Part shown: in pieces, positions 1 through 4,819 of the stretch | Layout: the number at the start of each line of letters is the position of its first letter | Numbering within the stretch: position 1 is the first letter of the stretch | From: Chromatiaceae bacterium | Lineage (GTDB): Bacteria; Pseudomonadota; Gammaproteobacteria; Chromatiales; Chromatiaceae | DNA length: 5,519 nt | Assembly (NCBI GenBank): GCA_016880695.1 | Contig: JAEHCY010000330.1 | Location: 1-5,519, forward strand | Direction of reading: 5' to 3' | Translations under genes and position numbers: made by a program | Notes under the pieces: model-generated | What the model was told of the DNA's origin: nothing | What the model saw: the letters and a program-made list of their open reading frames with translations, nothing else | Databases searched by the model: none

Positions 1-306
1 GACTATCCCGCGCTGGTGGTGTCGGCACTGACCGGGGCGGGGTTGGAGCAGATCGCCCCCTGGCTATTCCGCGCGCTGGCCGTGGTGCGGGTCTACACCA
101 AGGCCCCGGGCCGGCCACCGGACCGGGAGCGGCCTTTTACCCTGCGCCGCGGCGCGAGCGTGGAGGATGTCGCCCGGCTGGTGCATCGCGAGCTGGCGGA
201 GCGGCTCAAGTACGCCCGGGTCTGGGGTGCCCATCGGTTCGATGGGCAGCAGGTGGGGCGGGAGCAGTGGGTGGAGGACGGGGATGTGCTGGAGCTCCAC
301 GGCTGA
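1..306 (+). CDS. TGS-domain GTPase (DRG/Obg-like), C-terminal part only
   Basis: The reading frame is open from base 1 and stops with TGA at 304-306, so this is the 3' end of a gene that begins outside the window; 101 residues are visible. The first residues contain VSALTGAGLEQI, which resembles the G5 (SA) motif that closes the guanine pocket of Obg/DRG-type GTPases. From about visible residue 30 (VRVYTKAPGRPPDRERPF) to the end (WVEDGDVLELHG) the sequence reads as a TGS domain, a small beta-grasp module found at the C-terminus of DRG and OBG-like GTPases and in ThrRS and SpoT, with the usual phrase 'arlvHrelaerlkyARVWG...' before the final strand. Family members are generally linked to ribosome or RNA functions; the exact role here is unknown. 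The G1-G4 motifs lie outside the window, so GTPase activity cannot be confirmed. It converges with the next gene across only 24 bp. Confidence 0.88.
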   Translation, partial: DYPALVVSALTGAGLEQIAPWLFRALAVVRVYTKAPGRPPDRERPFTLRRGASVEDVARLVHRELAERLKYARVWGAHRFDGQQVGREQWVEDGDVLELHG

Positions 307-330
307 GGGGCCCCCGGCGGGGTGGCTGGG

Positions 331-807
331 CTATTGGCCCTTCTGGTAGGTTCCCACCAGCTCCGCCTGCTCTAGGATATGGCCCTGCATCGTCGCCTCA
401 AGCTGGGCCTTCTTGGGTGTGCCCAGGTCGGGTAACAGGCAGTCGAGGGCGTAGAGTTTGTGGAAATACCGGTGTCGGCCAATCGGAGGGCAGGGGCCGC
501 CGTAGCCGGTGCGTTTCCAATCGTTGAGACCCTCGCGGGTGCCGGCAGGCAGATGCCGGGAGGTGGCGCCCTCGGGTAGGCCGCTGCTGTGGGGCGGCAG
601 GTTGTAGAGGACCCAGTGGACCCAGGTCATGCGCGGGGCACTGGGGTCCGGTGCGTCGGGATCGTCGACGATCAGGACCAGGCTCTGCGTCTGTGTTGGC
701 ACCCCGCTCCAGGTGAGCGGCGGTGCGATGTCACGCCCTTCGCAGGTGTAGGCTGCCGGAATGGCCTTGCCATGGGCGAAGGCGGTCGAGTGGATAGCTA
801 GTGCCAT
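331..807 (-). CDS. YbhB/YbcL-family PEBP (Raf kinase inhibitor-like) protein
   Basis: This 158-residue protein matches the bacterial phosphatidylethanolamine-binding protein family in length and in both signature regions. The first is DDPDAP at 48-53, continuing to TWVHWVLYNLP at 61-71. The second is GPCPPIG at 104-110 followed by HRY at 112-114, which together form the anion/ligand pocket of PEBPs. The N-terminal IPAAYTCEGRDIAPPLTWSGVP is also typical of YbhB. No signal peptide is visible, so a cytoplasmic protein is expected. The biochemical role of bacterial YbhB/YbcL proteins is not settled, and the Raf-inhibitor name comes from eukaryotic homologues. The ATG at 807 is preceded by GGGGAG (815-820 on this strand) at 7-nt spacing. 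It is the last of three minus-strand genes, but a 137-bp gap with a hairpin precedes it, so cotranscription is uncertain. Confidence 0.93.
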   Translation of the reverse strand: MALAIHSTAFAHGKAIPAAYTCEGRDIAPPLTWSGVPTQTQSLVLIVDDPDAPDPSAPRMTWVHWVLYNLPPHSSGLPEGATSRHLPAGTREGLNDWKRTGYGGPCPPIGRHRYFHKLYALDCLLPDLGTPKKAQLEATMQGHILEQAELVGTYQKGQ

Positions 808-882
808 CTTTGTTCTCCCCGTCGATGCGTGATCGGTGGCTGCCTGCCCTGTCGCGTCTGTCTCTCAGACGCTGGCCCTAAT

Positions 883-898
883 GCCCCGGAACCGGGGC
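883..898 (-). terminator. GC-rich hairpin after the small Cys/His-rich gene (weak terminator candidate)
   Basis: GCCCCGG and CCGGGGC (883-889 and 892-898) are perfect reverse complements, folding to a 6-bp stem closed by a GAAC/GTTC tetraloop. It lies about 46 bp past the stop of the small minus-strand gene and about 75 bp before the PEBP start. Neither strand has a T-run after it (minus strand continues ATTAGGGCC), so it is not a standard intrinsic terminator. It may be a transcript-end stabiliser or a chance GC-rich palindrome. Confidence 0.3.
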
Positions 899-944
899 TT
901 ATCGTCGCGGATGCGCCAGTCTCGGATGCACAGCGTGCACGGCA

Positions 945-1130
945 TCAGTCCGGCCAGAAGCAGGTGGAGTCGCCCCAGGTGGGGTGCTCGTTCTTGGCGT
1001 GTTCGTGGCAGGCCGCGCGCGCCTCTTCGATGGTATCGGCATAGAAGTACGCGTGACAGAGCCTGCACTTGCAGAACTTGGGCTCGTGGGCGACGTAGTG
1101 CTTGCCCTTCTCCGGTTCCCGCTGGCTCAT
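945..1130 (-). CDS. Small Cys/His-rich protein, possible zinc-binding, function unknown
   Basis: I do not recognise this 61-residue protein. It carries a dense metal-ligand pattern: FCKCRLCH places Cys at 20, 22 and 25 and His at 26. ACHEHAKNEH follows, with Cys41 and His42, 44 and 49, and Cys57 lies near the end. The spacing CxxC-x(18)-H-x(4)-H recalls a loosely spaced C2H2 zinc finger, and the segment between (YFYADTIEEARAACHEHA) looks helical and amphipathic. Zinc or another metal is therefore plausible but inferred. The same frame stays open upstream to 1253, but that extension overlaps the YbaK-like gene. The ATG at 1130 has GGGGAG at 1142-1147 (11-nt spacing) and begins a hydrophilic, natural-looking N-terminus. 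It sits 85 bp downstream of the YbaK-like gene on the same strand, so the two may be cotranscribed. Confidence 0.72.
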   Translation of the reverse strand: MSQREPEKGKHYVAHEPKFCKCRLCHAYFYADTIEEARAACHEHAKNEHPTWGDSTCFWPD

Positions 1131-1141
1131 GCTTGCTTTGT

Positions 1142-1147
1142 CTCCCC
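1142..1147 (-). promoter_or_regulatory. Shine-Dalgarno that decides the small gene's start
   Basis: The minus strand reads GGGGAG here, 11 nt upstream of ATG at 1130. It supports the 61-residue product over the 102-residue extension that would start inside the neighbouring gene. The spacing is at the long end of normal. Confidence 0.5.
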
Positions 1148-1215
1148 AGGGCGGCAATCCTGAGTCCCCCGTCCCTGCGCGGATCTGGGCGAGCTCGGAC
1201 TCCTCGATTCGCCGC

Positions 1216-1686
1216 TCAGTGCTCGTGACTGAAATGGCCGTGGCGCACCCCACGCATCAGCGCCTGGAAGTCCGATCCCGAGAGGGCTGCCAGCAGCTCG
1301 TGGTCGCCCGATTCGATATACACCTGGGCCAGGCGCGCGAGGGAATCATCGACGTAGGTCTCCAGTCCATAGGCGTCGCCGAGCGGCGGAACGGCCCCCA
1401 TCGCGCAGTCGTCGAACAGCCCCCCCACCTCTGGTTCGGAGGCGAGCTGGAAGCGGCGATTGAGCTCGGCATTGAGCGCATCGAGCTTTATCCAGCTATC
1501 GCCCGGAATCACCACCATGGCGTAACCCTGATCATCCTTTACGATCACCGCCTTGGCGATGTGATCTTGCGGCACATGGGCTGCCGTGGCGGTGCCATGG
1601 GTGGAAGCGGTGCGTGGATGGGGCAGCAACCGCACATCCACACGGTGCTCGGCGAGGGTTCTTTCAACGGTCGGGGCGATGGCCAT
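1216..1686 (-). CDS. YbaK/ProX-like aminoacyl-tRNA deacylase domain protein
   Basis: The 156-residue protein reads as a single YbaK/aminoacyl-tRNA-synthetase-associated domain. These domains hydrolyse mischarged tRNAs in trans (for example Cys- or Ala-tRNAPro) in the cytoplasm. Supporting blocks are AAHVPQDHIAKAVIVKDDQGYAMVVIPGD written over about 35-63, with Lys45 and Lys50 in the strand where the family's conserved lysine lies; a LDALNAELNRRF helix at 68-79; and GGLFDDCAMGAVPPLGDAYG at 88-107, the typical GxxPPLG loop. The length fits the family. The C-terminus ends in a His-rich tail (RHGHFSHEH) that is not part of the domain and could bind metal. The ATG at 1686 follows TGAGGAG (1693-1699) with 6-nt spacing. 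Which amino acid or tRNA it edits cannot be read from the sequence. It is first in the minus-strand block and faces the divergent microprotein/hibernation-factor unit. Confidence 0.88.
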   Translation of the reverse strand: MAIAPTVERTLAEHRVDVRLLPHPRTASTHGTATAAHVPQDHIAKAVIVKDDQGYAMVVIPGDSWIKLDALNAELNRRFQLASEPEVGGLFDDCAMGAVPPLGDAYGLETYVDDSLARLAQVYIESGDHELLAALSGSDFQALMRGVRHGHFSHEH

Positions 1687-1789
1687 GGCGGGCTCCTCAG
1701 TGATGTCTGCTCGGGGTCCGGGTTATGCGGCCCCCACTTGGGATGTCACCTCAGGTTTATCGGGCGCACAAAGCCCTCTACAGAGATCC

Positions 1790-1795
1790 ATTATG
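1790..1795 (-). promoter_or_regulatory. Candidate -10 element for the YbaK-like gene
   Basis: The minus strand reads CATAAT, five of six matches to TATAAT, in the AT-rich part of the divergent region about 104 bp before the YbaK-like start. At 18-bp spacing the -35 position reads TTCGTT, a poor match, so this would be a weak or activator-dependent promoter. Confidence 0.35.
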
Positions 1796-1798
1796 CTC

Positions 1799-1813
1799 AT
1801 TTTGCGACAAAAT
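1799..1813. promoter_or_regulatory. 15-bp palindrome ATTTTGCGACAAAAT, operator candidate
   Basis: ATTTTG and CAAAAT form a perfect 6-bp inverted repeat around a 3-bp CGA centre. It sits between the divergent genes, directly upstream of the minus-strand CATAAT, where a bound protein would cover the spacer of that promoter. The AT content stands out from the GC-rich surroundings. The regulator is unknown. Confidence 0.4.
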
Positions 1814-1825
1814 AACGAAAATGGG

Positions 1826-1848
1826 CGCACAGGAATTGATCCTGCGCA
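1826..1848. repeat. Imperfect inverted repeat upstream of the + promoter
   Basis: CAGGA (1830-1834) and TCCTG (1840-1844) pair perfectly around ATTGA. The flanks GCGCA (1826-1830 region) and GCGC extend the symmetry with a 2-base insertion on the left arm. It would centre about 48 bp upstream of the transcription start predicted from the 1871-1881 element, a usual position for an activator site. Confidence 0.3.
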
Positions 1849-1870
1849 AAGGTCCTCTTGTTTTTTCCGA

Positions 1871-1881
1871 TCTATAGTTAA
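1871..1881 (+). promoter_or_regulatory. Sigma-S-like -10 element for the microprotein/hibernation-factor unit
   Basis: TCTATAGTTAA differs in one base from the extended RpoS -10 consensus TCTATACTTAA, including the C before TATA and the TTAA after it. No convincing -35 is seen at 17-bp spacing (AGGTCC at 1850-1855), which sigma-S tolerates. It lies about 60 bp before the microprotein start, and a stationary-phase promoter would suit a ribosome hibernation factor. Assignment is by motif only. Confidence 0.5.
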
Positions 1882-1925
1882 AGTGAGACCTTCGAGGAGG
1901 CGACGGGGACCAATGATGGGGTATT

Positions 1926-1933
1926 GGAGGGGG
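1926..1933 (+). promoter_or_regulatory. Shine-Dalgarno for the Pro-rich microprotein
   Basis: GGAGGGGG ends 6-9 nt before ATG at 1940, the best-placed site for this frame. An earlier AGGAGG (1895-1900) stands 12 nt before another in-frame ATG at 1913, so a product nine residues longer (starting MMGYWRGLL) is possible. Confidence 0.5.
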
Positions 1934-1939
1934 TTGCTG

Positions 1940-2149
1940 ATGGGACAATCGGAGGTGCCGCCCCTCAACCCTCCGGAAATCCCACCCGAGCCGTTTCCCT
2001 TGGAGGTCCCTCCCGAGGGACCGCCGGGGGAGATCCCGGAGCTTCCGCGGGAGGTTCCGCCCGATTTTCCCACCGAAGTGCCGCCAACGCCGCCAGAGAT
2101 CCGGGCCGGCGGGCGGCTCAACCTCAATGAACCAGGAGCATCCGCATGA
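1940..2149 (+). CDS. Pro/Glu-repeat microprotein, translationally coupled to the hibernation factor
   Basis: I do not recognise this 69-residue protein beyond its composition: 22 of 69 residues are proline, arranged as degenerate E-V/I-P-P units (EVPP at 5-8, EIPP 13-16, EVPP 22-25, REVPP 37-41, TEVPP 45-49, PPEI 51-54). Eight Pro-Pro pairs occur, including PPG at 28-30 and PPD at 40-42, which are strong ribosome-pausing contexts that need EF-P. The C-terminal 15 residues (IRAGGRLNLNEPGASA) are proline-poor. No signal peptide or membrane segment is visible in this form, and an extended, disordered chain is expected. Its TGA shares bases with the ATG of the next gene (ATGA at 2146-2149), the classic layout for translational coupling. 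Conservation of a reading frame full of PP repeats argues for a real product, but no homologue can be checked here. An in-frame start at 1913 is the alternative. Confidence 0.65.
   Translation: MGQSEVPPLNPPEIPPEPFPLEVPPEGPPGEIPELPREVPPDFPTEVPPTPPEIRAGGRLNLNEPGASA
2134..2138 (+). promoter_or_regulatory. Shine-Dalgarno of the hibernation factor, inside the microprotein gene
   Basis: AGGAG lies 7 nt before ATG at 2146. It is within the last codons of the microprotein, so ribosomes reading or stalling on the first gene will control access to it. Confidence 0.6.
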
Positions 2150-2529
2150 GACTTCCGCTGCAAGTGACCTTCCGCAACATGGATCGCTCGCAAGCCCTCG
2201 AGGCCGACATCGAGGAGAAGACCTCCAAGCTCGATCAGTTCTACGACCACATCATGAGCTGTCGGGTGGTGGTCGAGGCGGGTCACAAGCACCACCAGCA
2301 GGGCAACCTATTCGCGGTCAGCATCCATCTCTCGGTGCCTGGACGCGAGCTGGTGGTCAGCCGCAACCCCCAGGAGAACCAAGCCCACGAGGACGCCTAT
2401 GTGGCGGTGCGCGATGCCTTTGACGCCCTGCGACGCCAGTTGGAAGACTTCGTGCGTACCCACCGGGGGGAGGTGAAGGCCCATGAGAGCACCGCCCGCG
2501 GCGCCGAGGTGGCCTTGCCCACCGAGTAG
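2146..2529 (+). CDS. hpf: Short ribosome hibernation-promoting factor (HPF/RaiA family)
   Basis: The 127-residue protein fits the HPF/RaiA (YfiA) single-domain family, which binds the 30S decoding channel in stationary phase or stress and silences or protects ribosomes. The fold order is readable: a first strand (LPLQVTFRNMD, 3-13), a helix with SQALEADIEEKTSKLDQFYDHI (15-36), strands around SCRVVVEAGHKHHQQGNLFAVSIHLSVPGRELVVSR (38-73), then the long helix HEDAYVAVRDAFDALRRQLEDFVRTHR (81-107). The D-A-Y/F-A-V-RDAFDALRRQLE helix is characteristic. The last 20 residues are low-complexity. It lacks the C-terminal dimerisation domain of long HPF and is somewhat longer than Escherichia coli HPF. 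The ATG at 2146 overlaps the upstream stop and has AGGAG 7 nt before it. A sigma-S-like element upstream fits stress-induced expression. Whether it acts like HPF (100S formation) or RaiA (blocking it) cannot be told. Confidence 0.9.
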   Translation: MRLPLQVTFRNMDRSQALEADIEEKTSKLDQFYDHIMSCRVVVEAGHKHHQQGNLFAVSIHLSVPGRELVVSRNPQENQAHEDAYVAVRDAFDALRRQLEDFVRTHRGEVKAHESTARGAEVALPTE

Positions 2530-2640
2530 ACCCAGGGCGGCTCAGGGGAGCGTTCCGCAGGGGTAAAGGTGCCACCGCCCTCTGATGAGCGCGACGGATG
2601 ACCAGCGTGGAGGGGCAGGGCGGAGTGAGAGTTCCGGTTT

Positions 2641-2675
2641 GTCCCTGAATGTGCCGCGGGGTCCGTTTCAGGGGC
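2641..2675 (-). terminator. Hairpin at the end of hvfC (terminator candidate)
   Basis: CCCTGAA (2643-2649) and TTCAGGG (2667-2673) are perfect reverse complements, extendable by a wobble pair and a G-C pair, and they embrace the hvfC stop codon at 2668-2670. The loop is 17 nt and there is no T-run on either side. It lies between convergent genes, where a shared terminator is expected, but this one is not canonical. Confidence 0.3.
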
Positions 2676-3426
2676 GGGTGCCGAGGATCACTCCGCGCCC
2701 GCGCAGATCCCCGAGCAGTTGTCGGCCCGCCACGATCAGCCGCTGGGGCTCGGGGTGCGCGAGCTCGGTGGCAATCTGATTGAGGATCGCGAAACCGCTC
2801 CAGGCCGGGTGTGCTTGCAAAAGCTCAAGGAGCCGTTGGGTGGTCGGGTTGATCTCCAGGAAACGGACCTGGTCGTTGCGGTCGCGGTAGACCAGGAGGT
2901 GGGTGGGCTCCTTAGCCGGTTCCCGGGGCTGGAAGCCCGGGCCGATGCGATGCACCGGGAAGCGATAGGTCAGGCTCCAGGCCAGGGGTGAGAGGACCGG
3001 AACCCCGGTGAGCGGGTCCCCAGCGGTATCGATGGCAGGGGCATCGGCATCGCTGATCGAGAGGGCAAGCTCCACCCATTCGTAATGGGCCAGCTCCAGC
3101 AGGAAAGGGGGATCCTGCGCGCTGTCCCGGCCGTCGCCGTGGAGGTATCCCAGGAGCTCCAGCCCGATCTCGGAGAAAAGCGGGCTGTGGCAGCGATGAC
3201 TGCGCAGGAACCCCCGCACCAGCCCCTCCCATGCCCCCTCGCCGAGGACCTGGCGCACCACCGGGAAGTTGGCGGCGAGAAAGCCTTCGAGGTTGTTGTA
3301 GATCAGCTCGCGGTAGACCGCCATGCGCCGCTCGTCCACATCCGGCGGGCGGGGGCAGCGCTCGGGGTCGCGGATGTGGGCGGTAAAGGCGTACTGGGCG
3401 CGGGCGAAGGCGGGGAGCTCAGCCAT
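2668..3426 (-). CDS. hvfC: HvfC/BufC-type DUF2063 partner protein of the MNIO enzyme
   Basis: At 252 residues this matches DUF2063 proteins encoded next to DUF692 enzymes in RiPP clusters. The N-terminal domain (about 5-100) shows the family phrases [14 protein letters not shown], then [28 protein letters not shown] written over 35-62, with Tyr38 and the Asn44-Asn45 pair, followed by [23 protein letters not shown]. The [10 protein letters not shown] helix at 111-120 is also typical. The C-terminal part (about 160-250) contains [17 protein letters not shown] and resembles a winged-helix/RRE-like module; in this family the protein is thought to bring the precursor peptide to the iron enzyme. 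That part is family knowledge, not seen directly. Its ATG lies 8 bp inside the hvfB end (bases ATGGCTGA shared), indicating translational coupling; an AGGAG is 13 nt upstream. It ends the operon and converges on the hibernation-factor gene. Confidence 0.92.
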   Translation of the reverse strand: MAELPAFARAQYAFTAHIRDPERCPRPPDVDERRMAVYRELIYNNLEGFLAANFPVVRQVLGEGAWEGLVRGFLRSHRCHSPLFSEIGLELLGYLHGDGRDSAQDPPFLLELAHYEWVELALSISDADAPAIDTAGDPLTGVPVLSPLAWSLTYRFPVHRIGPGFQPREPAKEPTHLLVYRDRNDQVRFLEINPTTQRLLELLQAHPAWSGFAILNQIATELAHPEPQRLIVAGRQLLGDLRGRGVILGTRP

Positions 3427-4276
3427 GGGCGCGCCGCCGCTCCTCGCTGCCGCCCCGCTCCCGTTGCAGCGCGGCGATGGTTTCCATCTCGGCGAGCAGA
3501 TCTTCGAGTGGCGGAAGATTGAAGTCCCGTTCCAGTAGGGTGGGGAATACGCCGAACAGCCGGTAGGCCTCCCTGAGCAGGTCCCACACCGGGTCGATCA
3601 CCGCGGCGCCGTGGGTGTCGACCCGCAGGCCGTCGGGCTCCAGGTGATGCCCGGCGACGTGGGCATAGCGGATGCGCCCCCCGGGCAGTTGCCGCAGGAA
3701 CCCCAGCGGGTCGTAACGGTGGTTGAGGCTATTGACGTAGAGGTTGTTGAGGTCGAGCAGGAGGTCGCAGTCCGCCTCCGCGAGCACTGCGTTGATGAAT
3801 GCCACCTCGCTCATCGCCTGCTCTGGCGCGGCGTAGTAGGAGGCGTTCTCCAGGGCGATGCGCCGCCCGAGCACCTCCTGCACCCGCTGCACCCGCGCGG
3901 CCACGTGGTGGACGGCCTCCTCGGTAAAGGGGATCGGCAAGAGATCGTAGAGGTGGCCGTCGTCAGAGCTGTAGCTCAGGTGCTCGCTATAGAGCGAGAT
4001 CTGGTGGCCGTCGAGGAAGGCCTTGAGCCGGCCAAGAAAGGTCTCGTCCAGAGGAGTGGGGCCGCCGACGGACAGGGAAAGCCCGTGGCAGACCATTGGT
4101 ACCCGCTCGCAGAGGGCGCGGAATCGGCGGCCGAAGCGGCCCCCAATGCCGATCCAGTTCTCGGGGGCCACCTCGAAGAAATCCACCCCGGCCGGGGGCT
4201 GCGCGGCCACGGCGTCAATAAAGGCGCGCCGCAGCCCAAGCCCCGCGCCTTGCACACCCGGCGGGTGTCCGTTCAT
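3419..4276 (-). CDS. hvfB: HvfB/BufB-type multinuclear non-heme iron oxidative enzyme (MNIO, DUF692)
   Basis: The 285-residue product carries the full set of DUF692 motifs on a TIM-barrel-like order: GAGLGLRR near 10-17, FFEVAPENW at 33-41, HGLSLS at 64-69, LYSEHLSY at 95-102, ALENASYY at 141-148, [13 protein letters not shown] at 171-183, HVAGH at 206-210, VDTHG at 219-223 and LLERDFN at 247-253. The His, Glu, Asp and Asn residues in these motifs (His64, Glu98, His99, Glu143, Asp175, Asn178, His206, His210, Asp220, His222, Glu249) are the likely iron ligands. Nothing essential seems missing. MNIO enzymes use O2 to oxidise cysteines of a precursor peptide, here HvfA, to copper-binding heterocycles. 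The start is ambiguous: ATG at 4276 gives the usual N-terminus but has no Shine-Dalgarno, whereas an in-frame GTG at 4312 overlaps the hvfA stop and has GAGGG only 3 nt away. I prefer 4276, 17 bp after hvfA. Confidence 0.94.
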   Translation of the reverse strand: MNGHPPGVQGAGLGLRRAFIDAVAAQPPAGVDFFEVAPENWIGIGGRFGRRFRALCERVPMVCHGLSLSVGGPTPLDETFLGRLKAFLDGHQISLYSEHLSYSSDDGHLYDLLPIPFTEEAVHHVAARVQRVQEVLGRRIALENASYYAAPEQAMSEVAFINAVLAEADCDLLLDLNNLYVNSLNHRYDPLGFLRQLPGGRIRYAHVAGHHLEPDGLRVDTHGAAVIDPVWDLLREAYRLFGVFPTLLERDFNLPPLEDLLAEMETIAALQRERGGSEERRRAHG

Positions 4277-4293
4277 GGGGAGACCAGGGTGGC

Positions 4294-4632
4294 CTATTTG
4301 GTGCCCCCGCACTTACCCTCGCCACACTTGCCTTCCGGCATGTCCTTTCCCTCGCCGGGTGCCGGCCCGCTCATGGCGGCGCCGCACTTGCCCTCCCCAC
4401 ATTGACCTTCGCTCATGGCCTTGTCGCCGCCACATTTCGCCTCCTTGGCGTCCTTGCTGCCGCCGCACTTGCCCTCGGTCTCGTTTGCAGCGACCTGCAG
4501 ATAACCGCGCTCGAGTGGTCTCAGGCCGAAGGGGTTGTCGGCGGCGCTGGCGAGATCGGCGGCGGAGAGGGCGCCCACCAGGGCGGCGCCGATGGTGGTG
4601 GCGACAGACTTGCGGGAGGTGATCTGGGTCAT
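4294..4632 (-). CDS. hvfA: HvfA-type precursor of a Cys-modified copper-binding RiPP (EGKCG repeats)
   Basis: The 112-residue product has a Sec-type signal peptide: a short basic start (MTQITSRK), a hydrophobic stretch (about 10-26) and an ASA cleavage site at 28-30. After it comes [18 protein letters not shown], matching the conserved NPF...L..GY segment of HvfA proteins. The core (51-112) holds six cysteines (56, 67, 78, 83, 103, 108), each followed by Gly and five of six preceded by Lys, in units [22 protein letters not shown] and [11 protein letters not shown], with a linker [12 protein letters not shown]. In the family, HvfB/HvfC convert such cysteines to oxazolone/thioamide pairs that bind copper; related bufferins carry thiooxazoles. 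No Cys lies in the leader. The ATG at 4632 is chosen because AGGAGG (4640-4645) stands 7 nt upstream; the frame stays open to 4719 but that extension would bury the signal peptide. Confidence 0.93.
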   Translation of the reverse strand: MTQITSRKSVATTIGAALVGALSAADLASAADNPFGLRPLERGYLQVAANETEGKCGGSKDAKEAKCGGDKAMSEGQCGEGKCGAAMSGPAPGEGKDMPEGKCGEGKCGGTK

Positions 4633-4639
4633 GGGTAGG

Positions 4640-4645
4640 CCTCCT
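4640..4645 (-). promoter_or_regulatory. Perfect Shine-Dalgarno of hvfA
   Basis: AGGAGG on the minus strand, 7 nt before ATG at 4632. It is the strongest ribosome site in the operon, consistent with the precursor peptide being made in excess over the enzymes, and it fixes the start of the signal peptide. Confidence 0.75.
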
Positions 4646-4706
4646 GGGGCGTCAAAATGGGGGGTCGGCCAAGCGCGGGCGAGGGGGGGTGGGCTCGCTT
4701 CTGCGC

Positions 4707-4735
4707 GAAAACCAACCAATAAAGTCGGAAAACCA
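4707..4735 (-). promoter_or_regulatory. Pair of 8-bp direct repeats upstream of hvfA (operator candidate)
   Basis: GAAAACCA occurs at 4707-4714 and again at 4728-4735 on the + strand (TGGTTTTC on the coding strand), with starts 21 bp apart, two helical turns, so both face the same side of the DNA. They lie 75-103 bp before the hvfA start in the only AT-rich patch of the 187-bp gap. No convincing -35/-10 pair was found nearby, which would suit an alternative-sigma or activator-dependent promoter. The binding protein is unknown. Confidence 0.35.
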
Positions 4736-4768
4736 CACTACCACGCCCAACGCGGCAGCGGAAGCCCA

Positions 4769-4790
4769 CCGCGCGGCCCAGCCGCCGCGG
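4769..4790 (-). terminator. Strong GC hairpin after nth (terminator or leader candidate)
   Basis: CCGCGCGGC (4769-4777) pairs with GCCGCCGCGG (4781-4790) across a 3-nt loop, nine pairs with one bulged base. It is about 30 nt past the nth stop in the direction of transcription. No T-run follows, so termination by this alone is doubtful. Confidence 0.35.
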
Positions 4791-4819
4791 GTCCTGTGGC
4801 CGCCTCGATGGCAGCTTCA

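Noticed and set aside
973..984. Palindrome CCCCAGGTGGGG.
   Set aside because: It lies within the coding sequence of the small Cys/His-rich protein and is explained by its HPTW codons.
1131..1253. Longer N-terminus for the small Cys/His-rich protein (102 residues).
   Set aside because: It would overlap the end of the YbaK-like gene, and the extra residues look like untranslated leader; ATG at 1130 has its own Shine-Dalgarno.
1102..1815. Long open frame of 237 codons on the + strand.
   Set aside because: It is antisense to the well-supported YbaK-like gene and runs through its control region; it is a high-GC shadow frame.
1859..1866. T-run TTGTTTTTT after an inverted repeat, considered as an intrinsic terminator in the divergent region.
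   Set aside because: The nearest hairpin ends about 15 nt earlier and no + strand gene ends there; the position fits a promoter spacer better.
1723..2295. 190-codon minus-strand frame with Gly/Ser repeats.
   Set aside because: It is the mirror of the Pro/Glu repeats on the + strand, which have Shine-Dalgarno sites and a coupled downstream gene; the Gly/Ser pattern comes from reverse-complement Pro codons.
2534..2581. AGGGCGG/CCGCCCT inverted repeat after the hibernation-factor stop, considered as a terminator.
   Set aside because: Only 7 pairs around a 34-nt loop and no T-run; too weak to call.
3611..4405. Open frame of 264 codons on the + strand.
   Set aside because: Antisense to hvfB with its full set of MNIO motifs; the translation has no recognisable domain.
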